Assembly (NCBI GenBank): GCA_000720845.1
Contig: JODU01000007.1
Location: forward strand, 124,001-188,000
Length of the DNA: 64,000 bases
Source: Kitasatospora aureofaciens
GTDB lineage: Bacteria; Actinomycetota; Actinomycetes; Streptomycetales; Streptomycetaceae
Direction: 5' to 3'
In this document: one piece after another, positions 23,848-31,337 of the stretch
Layout: each line of letters begins with the position of its first letter
Position numbering within the stretch: the first letter of the stretch is position 1
Made by a program: the position numbers and the translations under genes
The notes under the pieces: model-generated
What the model saw: only the letters and a program-made list of their open reading frames with translations
What the model was told of the DNA's origin: nothing
Databases searched by the model: none

Positions 23848-24738
23848 TCAGGGCAGCGGCGTCCCACCGGTGGCGTTCAGGATCTCCGCGGTGACGTATC
23901 CGGCCTCCTGGGAGGCGAGGTAGACGTACGCCGGTGCCAGCTCGGCCGGTTGCGCGGGGCGGCCCAGCGGGCTCTGCTTCCCGAACTCGGCCGTGTCCGG
24001 CAACGTCGCCGGGATCAGCGGAGTCCACACCGGGCCGGGCGCCACCGCGTTCACCCGGATTCCGCGTTCCGCGACCATCTGGGCGAGTCCCTGGGTGAAG
24101 GTCACGATCGCGCCCTTGGTCATCGCGTAGTCCAGCAGGTGCGGGCTGGGCTTGTACGCCTGCACGGAGGTGGTGTTGATGACGCTGCCGCCCTCGGGAA
24201 TGTGCGGCAGCGCGAACTTGGTCAGCCAGAACATGCCGTACAGGTTCGTCCGCACCACCCGGTCGAACTGCTCCGTCGTGATCGCTTCGATGCCGTCCGG
24301 CTGGGACATCTGGTAGGCCGCGTTGTTCACCAGGATGTCGATGCCGCCGAACTCCTCCACGGCCCGGTCGATGAGCGTCCGGCAGTTCCGCTCCTCACGG
24401 ATGTCGCACGAGACGGCCACGGCCTTCTGCCCGGCGTCCTCCACCAGGCGGGACGTCTCCCGTGCTTCGTCCCGCTCCTGCTCCAGGTGGGTGAAGAGCA
24501 CGTCGGCGCCCTCGCGCGCGAAGGCCAGGGCCACCGCTCGGCCGATGCCGGAGTCACCGCCCGTGATGACGGCCCTGCGGCCCCTCAGACGCCCCGACCC
24601 GCGGTACGACTCCTCACCGTGGTCGGGCGGCGGGTCCATCGGCCCGGTCCAACCGGGGTGCGGCTGGTCCTGGCCGGCGAAGTCCGGACGAGGGTACTGA
24701 TCAGTGGGGTCCTGTTGGCGATGCGGGTCGTCCGCCAC
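23848..24738 (-). CDS. Short-chain dehydrogenase/reductase, YghA/general-stress type
   Basis: A 296-residue NAD(P)-dependent oxidoreductase with an unusual long N-terminal tail (residues 1-50, HRQQDPTDQYPRPDFAGQ) that is typical of the GSP39/YghA-like SDRs linked to general stress. The cofactor motif VITGGDSGIGRAVALAF is at about 56-72, the NNAA motif ILVNNAAYQMS near 135-145, Ser in NTTSVQAYKPS, and the active-site Tyr-Lys in YAMTKGAIV. The substrate is unknown. The start is GTG 24738 with GGGAG upstream. It is convergent with the DUF2267 pair, which strengthens the idea of a stress locus from rheA to here. Confidence 0.88.
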   Translation of the reverse strand: MADDPHRQQDPTDQYPRPDFAGQDQPHPGWTGPMDPPPDHGEESYRGSGRLRGRRAVITGGDSGIGRAVALAFAREGADVLFTHLEQERDEARETSRLVEDAGQKAVAVSCDIREERNCRTLIDRAVEEFGGIDILVNNAAYQMSQPDGIEAITTEQFDRVVRTNLYGMFWLTKFALPHIPEGGSVINTTSVQAYKPSPHLLDYAMTKGAIVTFTQGLAQMVAERGIRVNAVAPGPVWTPLIPATLPDTAEFGKQSPLGRPAQPAELAPAYVYLASQEAGYVTAEILNATGGTPLP

Positions 24739-24861
24739 GTCGATCTCCCGGGTCTCGTTACGGCGCGGTCAGCGACCGTGTGCCCTGGCCGGGCGGTCCG
24801 AAAAGTCCCGGCCTCGCAAGACGGTCCGGTTCCCGGCCGAGCGCCGTGGCCGTCGCGGGAC

Positions 24862-25473
24862 TCAGGCGGGGGAGTCGAGCGGGTTGCCGGCCATTCTGTC
24901 CGCGAGCCCCGACCGCACCGCTGCGGCCGCCGAGCTGTCGGGCTTGCGCGCCGCCTGGTCCCGGAAGCACGCCAGGAACGATGCGGCGAGGTCCAGCCTC
25001 GGGTAGCGGTCCAGCACCTCGTCGCGGAAGCGGGGCGGGTAGGCGTCCGCCTCCTTGCCGACGACCTCGGTCGCGGTGGCGCGGGCCAGCAGGTGGCCCT
25101 CGGGGTCCGTGGCGACGTCCACCTGTGGCCACATGTGGCGCACGATCACGTCCGACAGGCGTGCCCGGCGCTCGGCCGGCCATCCGGCCCCGGCGGCGAA
25201 GACCCGGGCGACGTGTCCGCCCGCCTCCTCGAAGGCGACGGTGTGGCTGTCGAAGACCGGCACCAGCCCGATGTCGTGGAAGAGCGCGGCGACGTAGAGG
25301 AGTTCCGGGTCGAAGGAGACGCCGTTGGCCGTGCCGCGGGCCGCCGCCCACGCGTAGGCACGCAGGGAGTGGTTGAGCAGTGCCGGGGAGAGGTGGGCGG
25401 TCGCCACGTCCAGGGCGGCGGCCGCCGTCGGCGTGCTCGGCACGGGCAGGGCGTCGAGCGAGATGTCGTTCAC
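24862..25473 (-). CDS. HD domain phosphohydrolase-like protein
   Basis: A 203-residue protein with the HD signature: SLRAYAWAAARG then LYVAALFHDIGLVPVFD (about residues 58-75), giving the metal-binding His-Asp pair. It resembles the cyanamide-hydratase-like HD group and members related to guanidine or nitrile hydration more than nucleotide phosphatases, with DSHTVAFEEAGGHVARVFAAGAGW following. The real substrate is not known. The GTG start at 25473 overlaps the stop codon of the upstream oxidoreductase (GTGA), so the two are translationally coupled and may act on one pathway. Confidence 0.8.
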   Translation of the reverse strand: MNDISLDALPVPSTPTAAAALDVATAHLSPALLNHSLRAYAWAAARGTANGVSFDPELLYVAALFHDIGLVPVFDSHTVAFEEAGGHVARVFAAGAGWPAERRARLSDVIVRHMWPQVDVATDPEGHLLARATATEVVGKEADAYPPRFRDEVLDRYPRLDLAASFLACFRDQAARKPDSSAAAAVRSGLADRMAGNPLDSPA

Positions 25474-26414
25474 CGGGCGCCTGCCACAGCGGGGCTGTCG
25501 GACGCGACGCGGATGATCGTCCTGCCGTGCCGGCCGCGGCCGGGCGCGAAGGCCGCGGGGGCGTCTGCCAGCGGCCGTACCTCCCCGACGGCCGGCCGGA
25601 GCCGCCCGTCCCTGACCCGCCGCACGAGTTCGGTGAGCCCGGCCCGGTCGGGTTCGACGACGAAGAAGACCGCCCGGCCGTTCTCCGGCCGGACCTCGGG
25701 GGGCGCGGCGATGGTGACGAGGGTGCCGCCGGCACGTACGAGCGCGGCCGAGCGGTGGAGGATGTCTCCGCCGATGACGTCGAACACGACGTCGGCCTCT
25801 CCCGCGTCCTCCAGCCGCTCGGACTCCAGGTCGAGGAAGACGTCGGCGCCCAGGGCGAGACCGGTGTTCCGGTCGGCGGCACGGCCGGTGGCGATCACCC
25901 GCGCACCCGCCTCGCGCGCGAGCTGGACCGCGACCGATCCGACACTCCCCGCGGCGCCGTGGATCACGACGGTCTGCCCAGCGGTCAGCCGACCGTGGTC
26001 GAACAGGCCCTGCCACGCGGTCAGCCCCGAGATGGGCAGGGCGGCGGCCACGGTGTGGTCGACGTCCGCGGGGAGGGGCGCCAGGTTGCGGGCCTCCACG
26101 GCGGTGTACTCGGCCAGCGATCCGTTGCGCGTCCAGTCGGCCATGCCGAACACCCGCTGGCCGACGGTGAGGCCGGTGGTGCCGTATCCCAGTTCCTGGA
26201 CCACCCCGGACAGTTCGTGTCCGGGAACGCTCGGCGTCCGGTCACGACCGGCCCGGTCGGTCCAGGTACCGGGCCAGTCGAGTTCTCCGCGGGTGAAGCC
26301 CGCGGCATGCACCCGCACGACGACGTCGTTCTCGGCAGCGTGCGGATACGGCAGTTCCGTCAGGGCGAGCCCGTGGGCACCCGCCTCGCGGTCGTGGACG
26401 GTGATGGCTTGCAC
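25470..26414 (-). CDS. NADPH-dependent quinone oxidoreductase (zeta-crystallin-like)
   Basis: A 314-residue MDR-family oxidoreductase without the zinc ligands of alcohol dehydrogenases. Order: GroES-like domain (residues 1-115; PGHELSGVV, GLTVGQRVFGMAD), then the Rossmann fold with the dinucleotide motif VVIHGAAGSVGSVAVQLAREAGARVIATG (about 150-178; GAAGSVG is the binding loop). Members reduce quinones or act as enoyl reductases. GTG 26414 was chosen since GAGGAT lies upstream and the domain starts there. It is coupled to the HD gene by a GTGA overlap. An SD-like hairpin CGGGCA/TGCCCG lies at 26444. Confidence 0.86.
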   Translation of the reverse strand: MQAITVHDREAGAHGLALTELPYPHAAENDVVVRVHAAGFTRGELDWPGTWTDRAGRDRTPSVPGHELSGVVQELGYGTTGLTVGQRVFGMADWTRNGSLAEYTAVEARNLAPLPADVDHTVAAALPISGLTAWQGLFDHGRLTAGQTVVIHGAAGSVGSVAVQLAREAGARVIATGRAADRNTGLALGADVFLDLESERLEDAGEADVVFDVIGGDILHRSAALVRAGGTLVTIAAPPEVRPENGRAVFFVVEPDRAGLTELVRRVRDGRLRPAVGEVRPLADAPAAFAPGRGRHGRTIIRVASDSPAVAGAR

Positions 26415-26616
26415 AAGGGATCCTCTGGGGCAGCGGCGGTCGTCGGGCACACGATGCCCGTTCGCGCTGACGCGGGCACACCGTGCGTCGTTCTCTCGAC
26501 CGTATGCTCCTGCCGCTTGCCCCGTGTGGGCCACTTCGACGGCGGACGGACGAGCCACTTCCGGACGGCGCGGCGGAGCGTGGAACCACTCCCTCGGATC
26601 GTCATGGACCACTCCC

Positions 26617-27477
26617 TCAGGTCATGTCGGAAGCGAGCGGCAACAGTCGCGCCACGGCGATGCCGGCCACCACGATGGCCGCCCGGAACGGCCACCGGCT
26701 GCGCGACCCCGACCGCACGGCCGTACCCGCGACGGCGGCGACCACGGCCGCCGCCGTCAGCGCCCAGCCCGTGATGCCGGTCGCGCCGGGCGGTCCCGCG
26801 GCCAGCACACCCACCGCCGTCAGCATCACGGCCGGCGCCAGCCACCGGCACGTCCGCCGGTTCAGCCGCTGGGGCAGCCCGCGCACACCGGTCGCGAGGT
26901 CGTCCTCGATGTCCGGCAGCACGTTCGACAGGTGGGCTCCCACGCCGAGCAGGGCGGCCGCCGTCGTGGCCCACCAGGCGGGCCAGGCCGACGCGGGCGG
27001 ACCGAGGGTGACGAAGGCCGGAAGGGACGCGAAGCCCACGGCGTACGGCAGCGGTGACAGGACCGTCTGCTTCAGCCACAGGTTGTACGTCCAGCCGGCG
27101 GCGACGCCGACCAGGTGCACCGCCCCCGCGGCGGCCCCGCACGCCAGGGACAGCGGTACGCACAGGAGCAGGGCCGTTCCCGCCGCGCCGGCCGCGGCCG
27201 CACGCGGAAGCTCCCCGGTGCCCACCGGCTTGTCACCGCGTCCGCAGGCCGTGTCGCGCCGTGCGTCGACGGCGTCGTTGCACCAGCCGATCGAGAGCTG
27301 GCCGGCGAGGACGGCCAGGGCCACGGCCACCGACCCGGCCGGCCCGCGGCCCGCTCCCACGGCCAGGACCGACACGAAGACGGTCACGGCGATCGCCGGT
27401 TCCGGATGGCAGGAGCGCAGGAGCGCCAGGACTCTGCTCGGCGAACGCGGGAGAACCCCGGACGGGTGGAGTGACAC
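26617..27477 (-). CDS. UbiA-family prenyltransferase
   Basis: A 286-residue integral membrane prenyltransferase with about eight to nine hydrophobic helices. The first aspartate-rich motif is NDAVDARRD (residues 67-75, the NDxxDxxxD that binds Mg-prenyl diphosphate) and the second is NVLPDIEDD. These enzymes attach a prenyl chain to an aromatic ring. The start is GTG 27477; it touches the ATG (27478) of the divergent type III polyketide synthase gene, so each promoter must lie in the other gene or one start must be later. Its place beside an alkylresorcinol-type cluster suggests prenylation or rearranged quinone lipid synthesis; it could also be a menaquinone-type enzyme. Confidence 0.87.
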   Translation of the reverse strand: MSLHPSGVLPRSPSRVLALLRSCHPEPAIAVTVFVSVLAVGAGRGPAGSVAVALAVLAGQLSIGWCNDAVDARRDTACGRGDKPVGTGELPRAAAAGAAGTALLLCVPLSLACGAAAGAVHLVGVAAGWTYNLWLKQTVLSPLPYAVGFASLPAFVTLGPPASAWPAWWATTAAALLGVGAHLSNVLPDIEDDLATGVRGLPQRLNRRTCRWLAPAVMLTAVGVLAAGPPGATGITGWALTAAAVVAAVAGTAVRSGSRSRWPFRAAIVVAGIAVARLLPLASDMT

Positions 27478-28695
27478 ATGCGCACGGTAGTGGGACCGCC
27501 GGCCGAGGAAGGCATGCACGACATGCGTGTCCCCGTGATCGTCGAGCATGCCCCTCCCCCGCCCGCTTCCCCCTCCACCGCGCGGCCCCCGACGCCGCCG
27601 CCCACCGCGGGGCCCACCGTCGCCGCCGTGCGGTGCGCGCTGCCGCCGCACCGCTACGCCCAGAGCCAGCTCACCGAGCCGATCGGCGACCTGTGCCTGC
27701 CCCCGGGAGCGGACCGCGCCGTACTGCGCCGTATGCACGCGTCCGCCGGGGTGCGTACGCGTCACCTCGCGCTGCCGATCGAGCGGTACGCCCTTCTCGG
27801 TGACTTCGGGCGCAGCAACGACGCGTGGATCGAGTCGGGCCTCGCACTGGGCGAGGAGGCGCTCACGGGCGCGCTGCGCGAGGCGGGCCTGGAACCGGCC
27901 GACGTCGACCTGCTGGTGTTCGCCTCCGTCACCGGCGTGGCCACTCCGTCGCTGGACGCCCGGCTGGCCGGGCGCGTGGGCCTGCGGCCCGACGTCAAGC
28001 GGCTTCCGCTGTTCGGCCTCGGCTGTGTCGCGGGCGCCGCCGGGCTCGCCCGGGTGCACGACCATCTGCGCGGGCATCCCGACGACACCGCCGTCCTGCT
28101 CACCGTGGAACTGTGCTCGCTGACCCTCCAGCGGGGAGACGGCTCGCGTGCCAACCTCGTGGCGGGCGCGCTCTTCGGCGACGGAGCGGCAGCACTCGTC
28201 GCACGCGGCAGTGCGAACGGCAGCGGTGGCGGCAGCGACCGCACGGCGGCACAGGCGGGTCGACCGCAGGTGGTCGCCACGCGCAGTCACCTCTATCCGG
28301 GGACGGAGGGGCTCCTGGGCTGGGAGATCGGCGCCGGCGGCTTCCGCGTCGTGATCGACGCCGGTGTCCCGGACATCGTCAGGGGCCACTTCGGTCGGCA
28401 TCTGCGCGCGTTCCTGGCCGAGCACGGCCTGACCGTCGACGACATCGGGAGCTGGATCTGCCATCCAGGAGGCCCGAGGATCCTGTCCGCGGTGAGCGAG
28501 ACCCTGGGCCTGCCCGACGAAGCCCTCGACTCCGCACGGCACTCCCTCGCGGCGGCGGGGAACATGTCGTCCGTGTCCGTGCTGCACATCCTGCAGAGCC
28601 TGCGAGCACATCGTCCACCGGAGCCCGGTACGTGGGGCCTGCTGATGGCTATGGGCCCGGGGTTCTGCTCCGAACTCGTGCTCCTGCGCTGGTGA
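27478..28695 (+). CDS. Type III polyketide synthase (alkylresorcinol synthase-like)
   Basis: A 405-residue homodimeric ketosynthase that extends a starter acyl-CoA with malonyl units and folds it to a resorcinol or pyrone. The catalytic triad is intact: Cys183 in FGLGCVAGAAGL, His329 in WICHPGGPR and Asn362 in AAGNMSSVS. Next come a methyltransferase and a flavin hydroxylase, the same order as srsA-srsB-srsC of S. griseus. The first 48 residues are proline-rich (PPPPASPSTARPPTP) and absent in typical members, so ATG 27514 (GAGG upstream) or a later start is possible. Closest function by context: alkylresorcinol that becomes an alkylquinone. Confidence 0.87.
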   Translation: MRTVVGPPAEEGMHDMRVPVIVEHAPPPPASPSTARPPTPPPTAGPTVAAVRCALPPHRYAQSQLTEPIGDLCLPPGADRAVLRRMHASAGVRTRHLALPIERYALLGDFGRSNDAWIESGLALGEEALTGALREAGLEPADVDLLVFASVTGVATPSLDARLAGRVGLRPDVKRLPLFGLGCVAGAAGLARVHDHLRGHPDDTAVLLTVELCSLTLQRGDGSRANLVAGALFGDGAAALVARGSANGSGGGSDRTAAQAGRPQVVATRSHLYPGTEGLLGWEIGAGGFRVVIDAGVPDIVRGHFGRHLRAFLAEHGLTVDDIGSWICHPGGPRILSAVSETLGLPDEALDSARHSLAAAGNMSSVSVLHILQSLRAHRPPEPGTWGLLMAMGPGFCSELVLLRW

Positions 28696-28704
28696 GGTGA
28701 TCTC

Positions 28705-29220
28705 ATGTCGTGGTACGCGCTGCTCGTCCTCGCCGTCGCCGCCGAACGCGTCGCCGAACTCGTCGTCGCCCGCCGCAACGCGGCGTGGACGCTGGCCCGC
28801 TCCGGAGTGGAGCACGGTCGTGGCCACTACCCCGTCATGGTCGTCCTGCACACCGGGTTGCTCGCCAGCTGTCTGCTCGAACCCCTGCTCGCCGACCGCC
28901 CGTTCCTGCCCTTCCTGGGATGGCCCATGCTGGCCCTCGCGCTCCTGGCGCAGGCGCTGCGCTGGTGGTGCATCGCGACGCTCGGGCCGTACTGGAACAC
29001 CCGGGTCATCGTCGTTCCCGGAGCGCGACTGGTCGGTGCCGGGCCCTATCGGTTCCTGCGGCATCCCAATTACATCGCGGTCGTGGTGGAGGTGGCCGCC
29101 CTGCCGCTGGTGCACTCGGCGTGGCTCACGGCGGCCGGCTTCAGCGTGGCCAACGCTGCGCTGCTCACCGTCCGCCTCCGCTGTGAGAACACGGCACTCA
29201 CTCAGGCGGCGCCCGCGTGA
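28705..29220 (+). CDS. Isoprenylcysteine carboxyl methyltransferase-family protein (SrsB-like)
   Basis: A 171-residue membrane methyltransferase with about four hydrophobic helices. The signature GPYRFLRHPNYIAVVVEVAALPL (about residues 113-135; split here) is that of ICMT-type S-adenosylmethionine-dependent enzymes. In the srs pathway the SrsB member O-methylates the resorcinol. GAGGTGATCTC precedes ATG 28705 and the gene is 9 bp from the PKS stop; its stop overlaps the next start by GTGA, so the three genes are one operon. Function by context is methylation of the polyketide ring. Confidence 0.85.
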   Translation: MSWYALLVLAVAAERVAELVVARRNAAWTLARSGVEHGRGHYPVMVVLHTGLLASCLLEPLLADRPFLPFLGWPMLALALLAQALRWWCIATLGPYWNTRVIVVPGARLVGAGPYRFLRHPNYIAVVVEVAALPLVHSAWLTAAGFSVANAALLTVRLRCENTALTQAAPA

Positions 29221-30248
29221 GTGCCCTTCACGACCTGCTGATCGTCGGAGGCGGGCCCGCCGGTCTGGCCACCGCCCTGCACGCCGCGCACGCCGGTCTC
29301 GACGCCGTCGTCGTCGAGCCGCGCCCGGCGCCGGTCGACAAGGCATGCGGTGAAGGCCTGATGCCGGGCGCCGTCCGTTCCCTCGCCGCGCTCGGCCTGG
29401 AGGTCCCGGGCGTCCCCCTCACCGGTATCCGCTACGTCCAGGGTGCCCGCCAGGTCCAGGCCGTGTTCCGCCGCGGTCCCGGGATGGGTGTCCGCCGCAC
29501 CGACCTGCACGGCATGCTGCACCGCGCCGTGCAGGCGGCCGGGGTGCCCGTGCTGCCGCTGCGCGTGGCGGAGGTCAGGCAGGACGGCGCGGGCGTGAGC
29601 GTCCCCGGTACGGGGCTGCGCGCCCGGTGGCTGGTCGCGGCGGACGGACTGCACTCACGGGTGCGCCGCTCCCTCGGCCTGGAGGTGCGGACCCGGGGCG
29701 CGCCCCGTTACGGGCTGCGCCGGCACTACGCGGTGCCGCCCTGGTCGCCGTACGTCGAAGTGCACTGGGGCCGGGACGCGGAGGCGTACGTCACCCCGAT
29801 CGGCCCCCGGCTCGTCGGCATCGCCGTGCTGACGACGCGGCGAGCCTCTTTCGCCGCCCAGCTGGAGAACTTCCCCGAACTGGCCGACCGTCTCCCGCCG
29901 GACCTGGCGACCACCTCGGTGCGCGGCGCCGGGCCCCTGCGGCAGCGGGCCCGCACCCGGGCCCACGGGAGGGTCCTGCTCGTCGGCGACGCCGCCGGCT
30001 ACGTCGACGCCCTGACCGGTGAGGGTGTCGCCCTCGCGCTCATCGGCGCCGAGGCTCTGGTCACCAACCTGCGCCGGGGCACACCCCGCCGCTACGAAAC
30101 CGACTGGAGGCAGGCGACCCGCCGTCACCGGCTGCTGACCGAAGTGCTGTTGAGAGCCCGGCTGCAACCCGCGCTCGCCCCCCACATCATGCCCACGGCC
30201 GCGCGCCTGCCCCGCCTGTTCACGGCAGCCGTGAACGCCCTGGCGTGA
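29217..30248 (+). CDS. FAD-dependent oxidoreductase (SrsC/geranylgeranyl-reductase-like)
   Basis: A 343-residue flavoprotein. The FAD motif LLIVGGGPAGLATALHAA is at about residues 6-23 and the second nucleotide motif LLVGDAAGYVDALTGEGVALAL at about 255-276; the latter form (GYVDALTGEG) is of the geranylgeranyl-reductase/hydroxylase branch rather than TetX. The pathway neighbour SrsC hydroxylates methylated resorcinol, which then oxidises to a quinone. GTG 29217 overlaps the methyltransferase stop. Ring hydroxylation is the best guess; chain or ring reduction is the alternative. Confidence 0.85.
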   Translation: MSALHDLLIVGGGPAGLATALHAAHAGLDAVVVEPRPAPVDKACGEGLMPGAVRSLAALGLEVPGVPLTGIRYVQGARQVQAVFRRGPGMGVRRTDLHGMLHRAVQAAGVPVLPLRVAEVRQDGAGVSVPGTGLRARWLVAADGLHSRVRRSLGLEVRTRGAPRYGLRRHYAVPPWSPYVEVHWGRDAEAYVTPIGPRLVGIAVLTTRRASFAAQLENFPELADRLPPDLATTSVRGAGPLRQRARTRAHGRVLLVGDAAGYVDALTGEGVALALIGAEALVTNLRRGTPRRYETDWRQATRRHRLLTEVLLRARLQPALAPHIMPTAARLPRLFTAAVNALA

Positions 30249-30500
30249 GCTGTTCCGCGGCGGCCGCTTCGAGATCGGCGCCCTCGCCGAGGATTTCCGC
30301 CATTTCAAACTTCGTGAACCGGGTGAGGCGCACCGCTGTCGGTGACACGGATGCTCCCCGCGTGACCGTGTCCCGGGACCCACCTTGACGAGCCGCGGTG
30401 CCAGGAGTGGCCGGCTCGTGCGGGAGCTGGTGAAACGGGCGGCAGCGGGTACAGGTGTGATCGTCAGGACACCACCCCCTTCTCCCGTGAGGAACCGAGG
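30249..30500. other. Gene-free interval with coding-like fragments
   Basis: 252 bp between the flavoprotein and the small gene at 30501. A short plus-strand stretch from about 30250 reads like a protein tail (FRGGRFEIGALAEDFRHF) and then stops, and another near 30400 reads ARSGRLVRELVKR; neither has a start or length of a gene. They may be remnants. GGGTAC at 30447 resembles a sigma-B -10 box but lacks a correctly spaced -35. Confidence 0.3.
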
Positions 30501-30926
30501 ATGACCGACGACGCCTACCTCGTGCTGCTGAACGGCACGGCTCCGACGCTCGGCGTGCCGCTCGCCGCGGTACCCGGCATCGCCTGCCTGGAGACGCCCG
30601 CGGTCCGCGCCTGGCTGGACGCGCAGGGGGTCACGGTCTCGTCCCCGGGCCTTCGCCTGCTGCCGCCCGAGGAGACGTCGGCCATCCCCGAGGAGGCCGA
30701 GCGCCTTCCGGTCCCCCTCAGCGAGGAAGAGCTGAGCCAGGTCCGTCACCGGGCCGCGCCGGAGGATGTCGCACGGCTGGAGGAGGAACTGCTGGCCTAC
30801 CGTTCCCGTGTGGAGGGGCGCGAGGCGCTGCTCGTACGTGCGCTGGCGGTCGGCGTGCCGGCCCACCGCATCGCGGAGCTGACCGGGGAGGACCTGACCA
30901 CCGTGACGGCGATCGCCCGCCGTTAG
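30501..30926 (+). CDS. Hypothetical protein
   Basis: A 141-residue protein of unknown family. The N-terminal half contains strand-like hydrophobic runs (YLVLLNGTAPTLGVPLAAVPG); the middle is acidic and helical (LSEEELSQVRHRAAPEDVARLEEELLAYRSRVEG); the end GVPAHRIAELTGEDLTTVTAIARR resembles a small helix-turn-helix-like hairpin of the type used in DNA or protein contacts. GAGGAACCGAGG precedes ATG 30501. It stands alone and is convergent with a small membrane-protein gene. No function is offered. Confidence 0.7.
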   Translation: MTDDAYLVLLNGTAPTLGVPLAAVPGIACLETPAVRAWLDAQGVTVSSPGLRLLPPEETSAIPEEAERLPVPLSEEELSQVRHRAAPEDVARLEEELLAYRSRVEGREALLVRALAVGVPAHRIAELTGEDLTTVTAIARR

Positions 30927-30976
30927 CCCCCGGCGGGGACGGCCGTCACGCCGATGCGTACCGCGATGGAGCGGCG

Positions 30977-31249
30977 TCAGCCGATGTGCCAGGAGAGACT
31001 GCCTCCGTTGCCGGCGGCGACGGCGAACATCACGATCATGAGCAGGATGTCGACCACACCCAGGCCGAGCGCCCACTTGGCCATCGCGGACCCGGTCTGA
31101 CGCAGTGCGACGGCACCGAAGACGATCGCGAGCGGCCCCAGGATGATCGGCATGATGAAGAGTCCGACGATGCCGCAGACCAGTCCGGCGATCGCGAGTC
31201 CGCTGGTCCGGCCGCCCCTCCGGGCTCCCGTTCTGCTGTAGGTCGACAT
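30977..31249 (-). CDS. Small DUF4190-type membrane protein
   Basis: A 90-residue protein with two membrane helices: SGLAIAGLVCGIVGLFIMPIILGP (residues 16-39) and ALGLGVVDILLMIVMFAVAAG (about 60-80), and the conserved link LAIVFGAVALRQTG. This is the short form of DUF4190, related to the gene at 2880-3293 by layout. The start ATG 31249 has GGGAGAAAT upstream. Unknown function; small two-helix proteins of this type often sit near stress genes. Confidence 0.75.
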   Translation of the reverse strand: MSTYSRTGARRGGRTSGLAIAGLVCGIVGLFIMPIILGPLAIVFGAVALRQTGSAMAKWALGLGVVDILLMIVMFAVAAGNGGSLSWHIG

Positions 31250-31337
31250 GATTTCTCCCAGGTTGTCGTGGATCGGTTGGTTTCTCCTTGGGTGACCTTC
31301 GAGTTGCCCGTGGGAGTGACTTCACACCTACGTGCCG

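Noticed and set aside
26617..29346. Minus-strand open frame of 909 codons
   Set aside because: Only the last 286 codons look like UbiA; the rest is antisense to the PKS and methyltransferase genes.
30245..30391. 48-codon frame after the flavoprotein gene
   Set aside because: Starts inside the stop codon, has no ribosome site and an arginine/serine-rich composition like a shadow frame.
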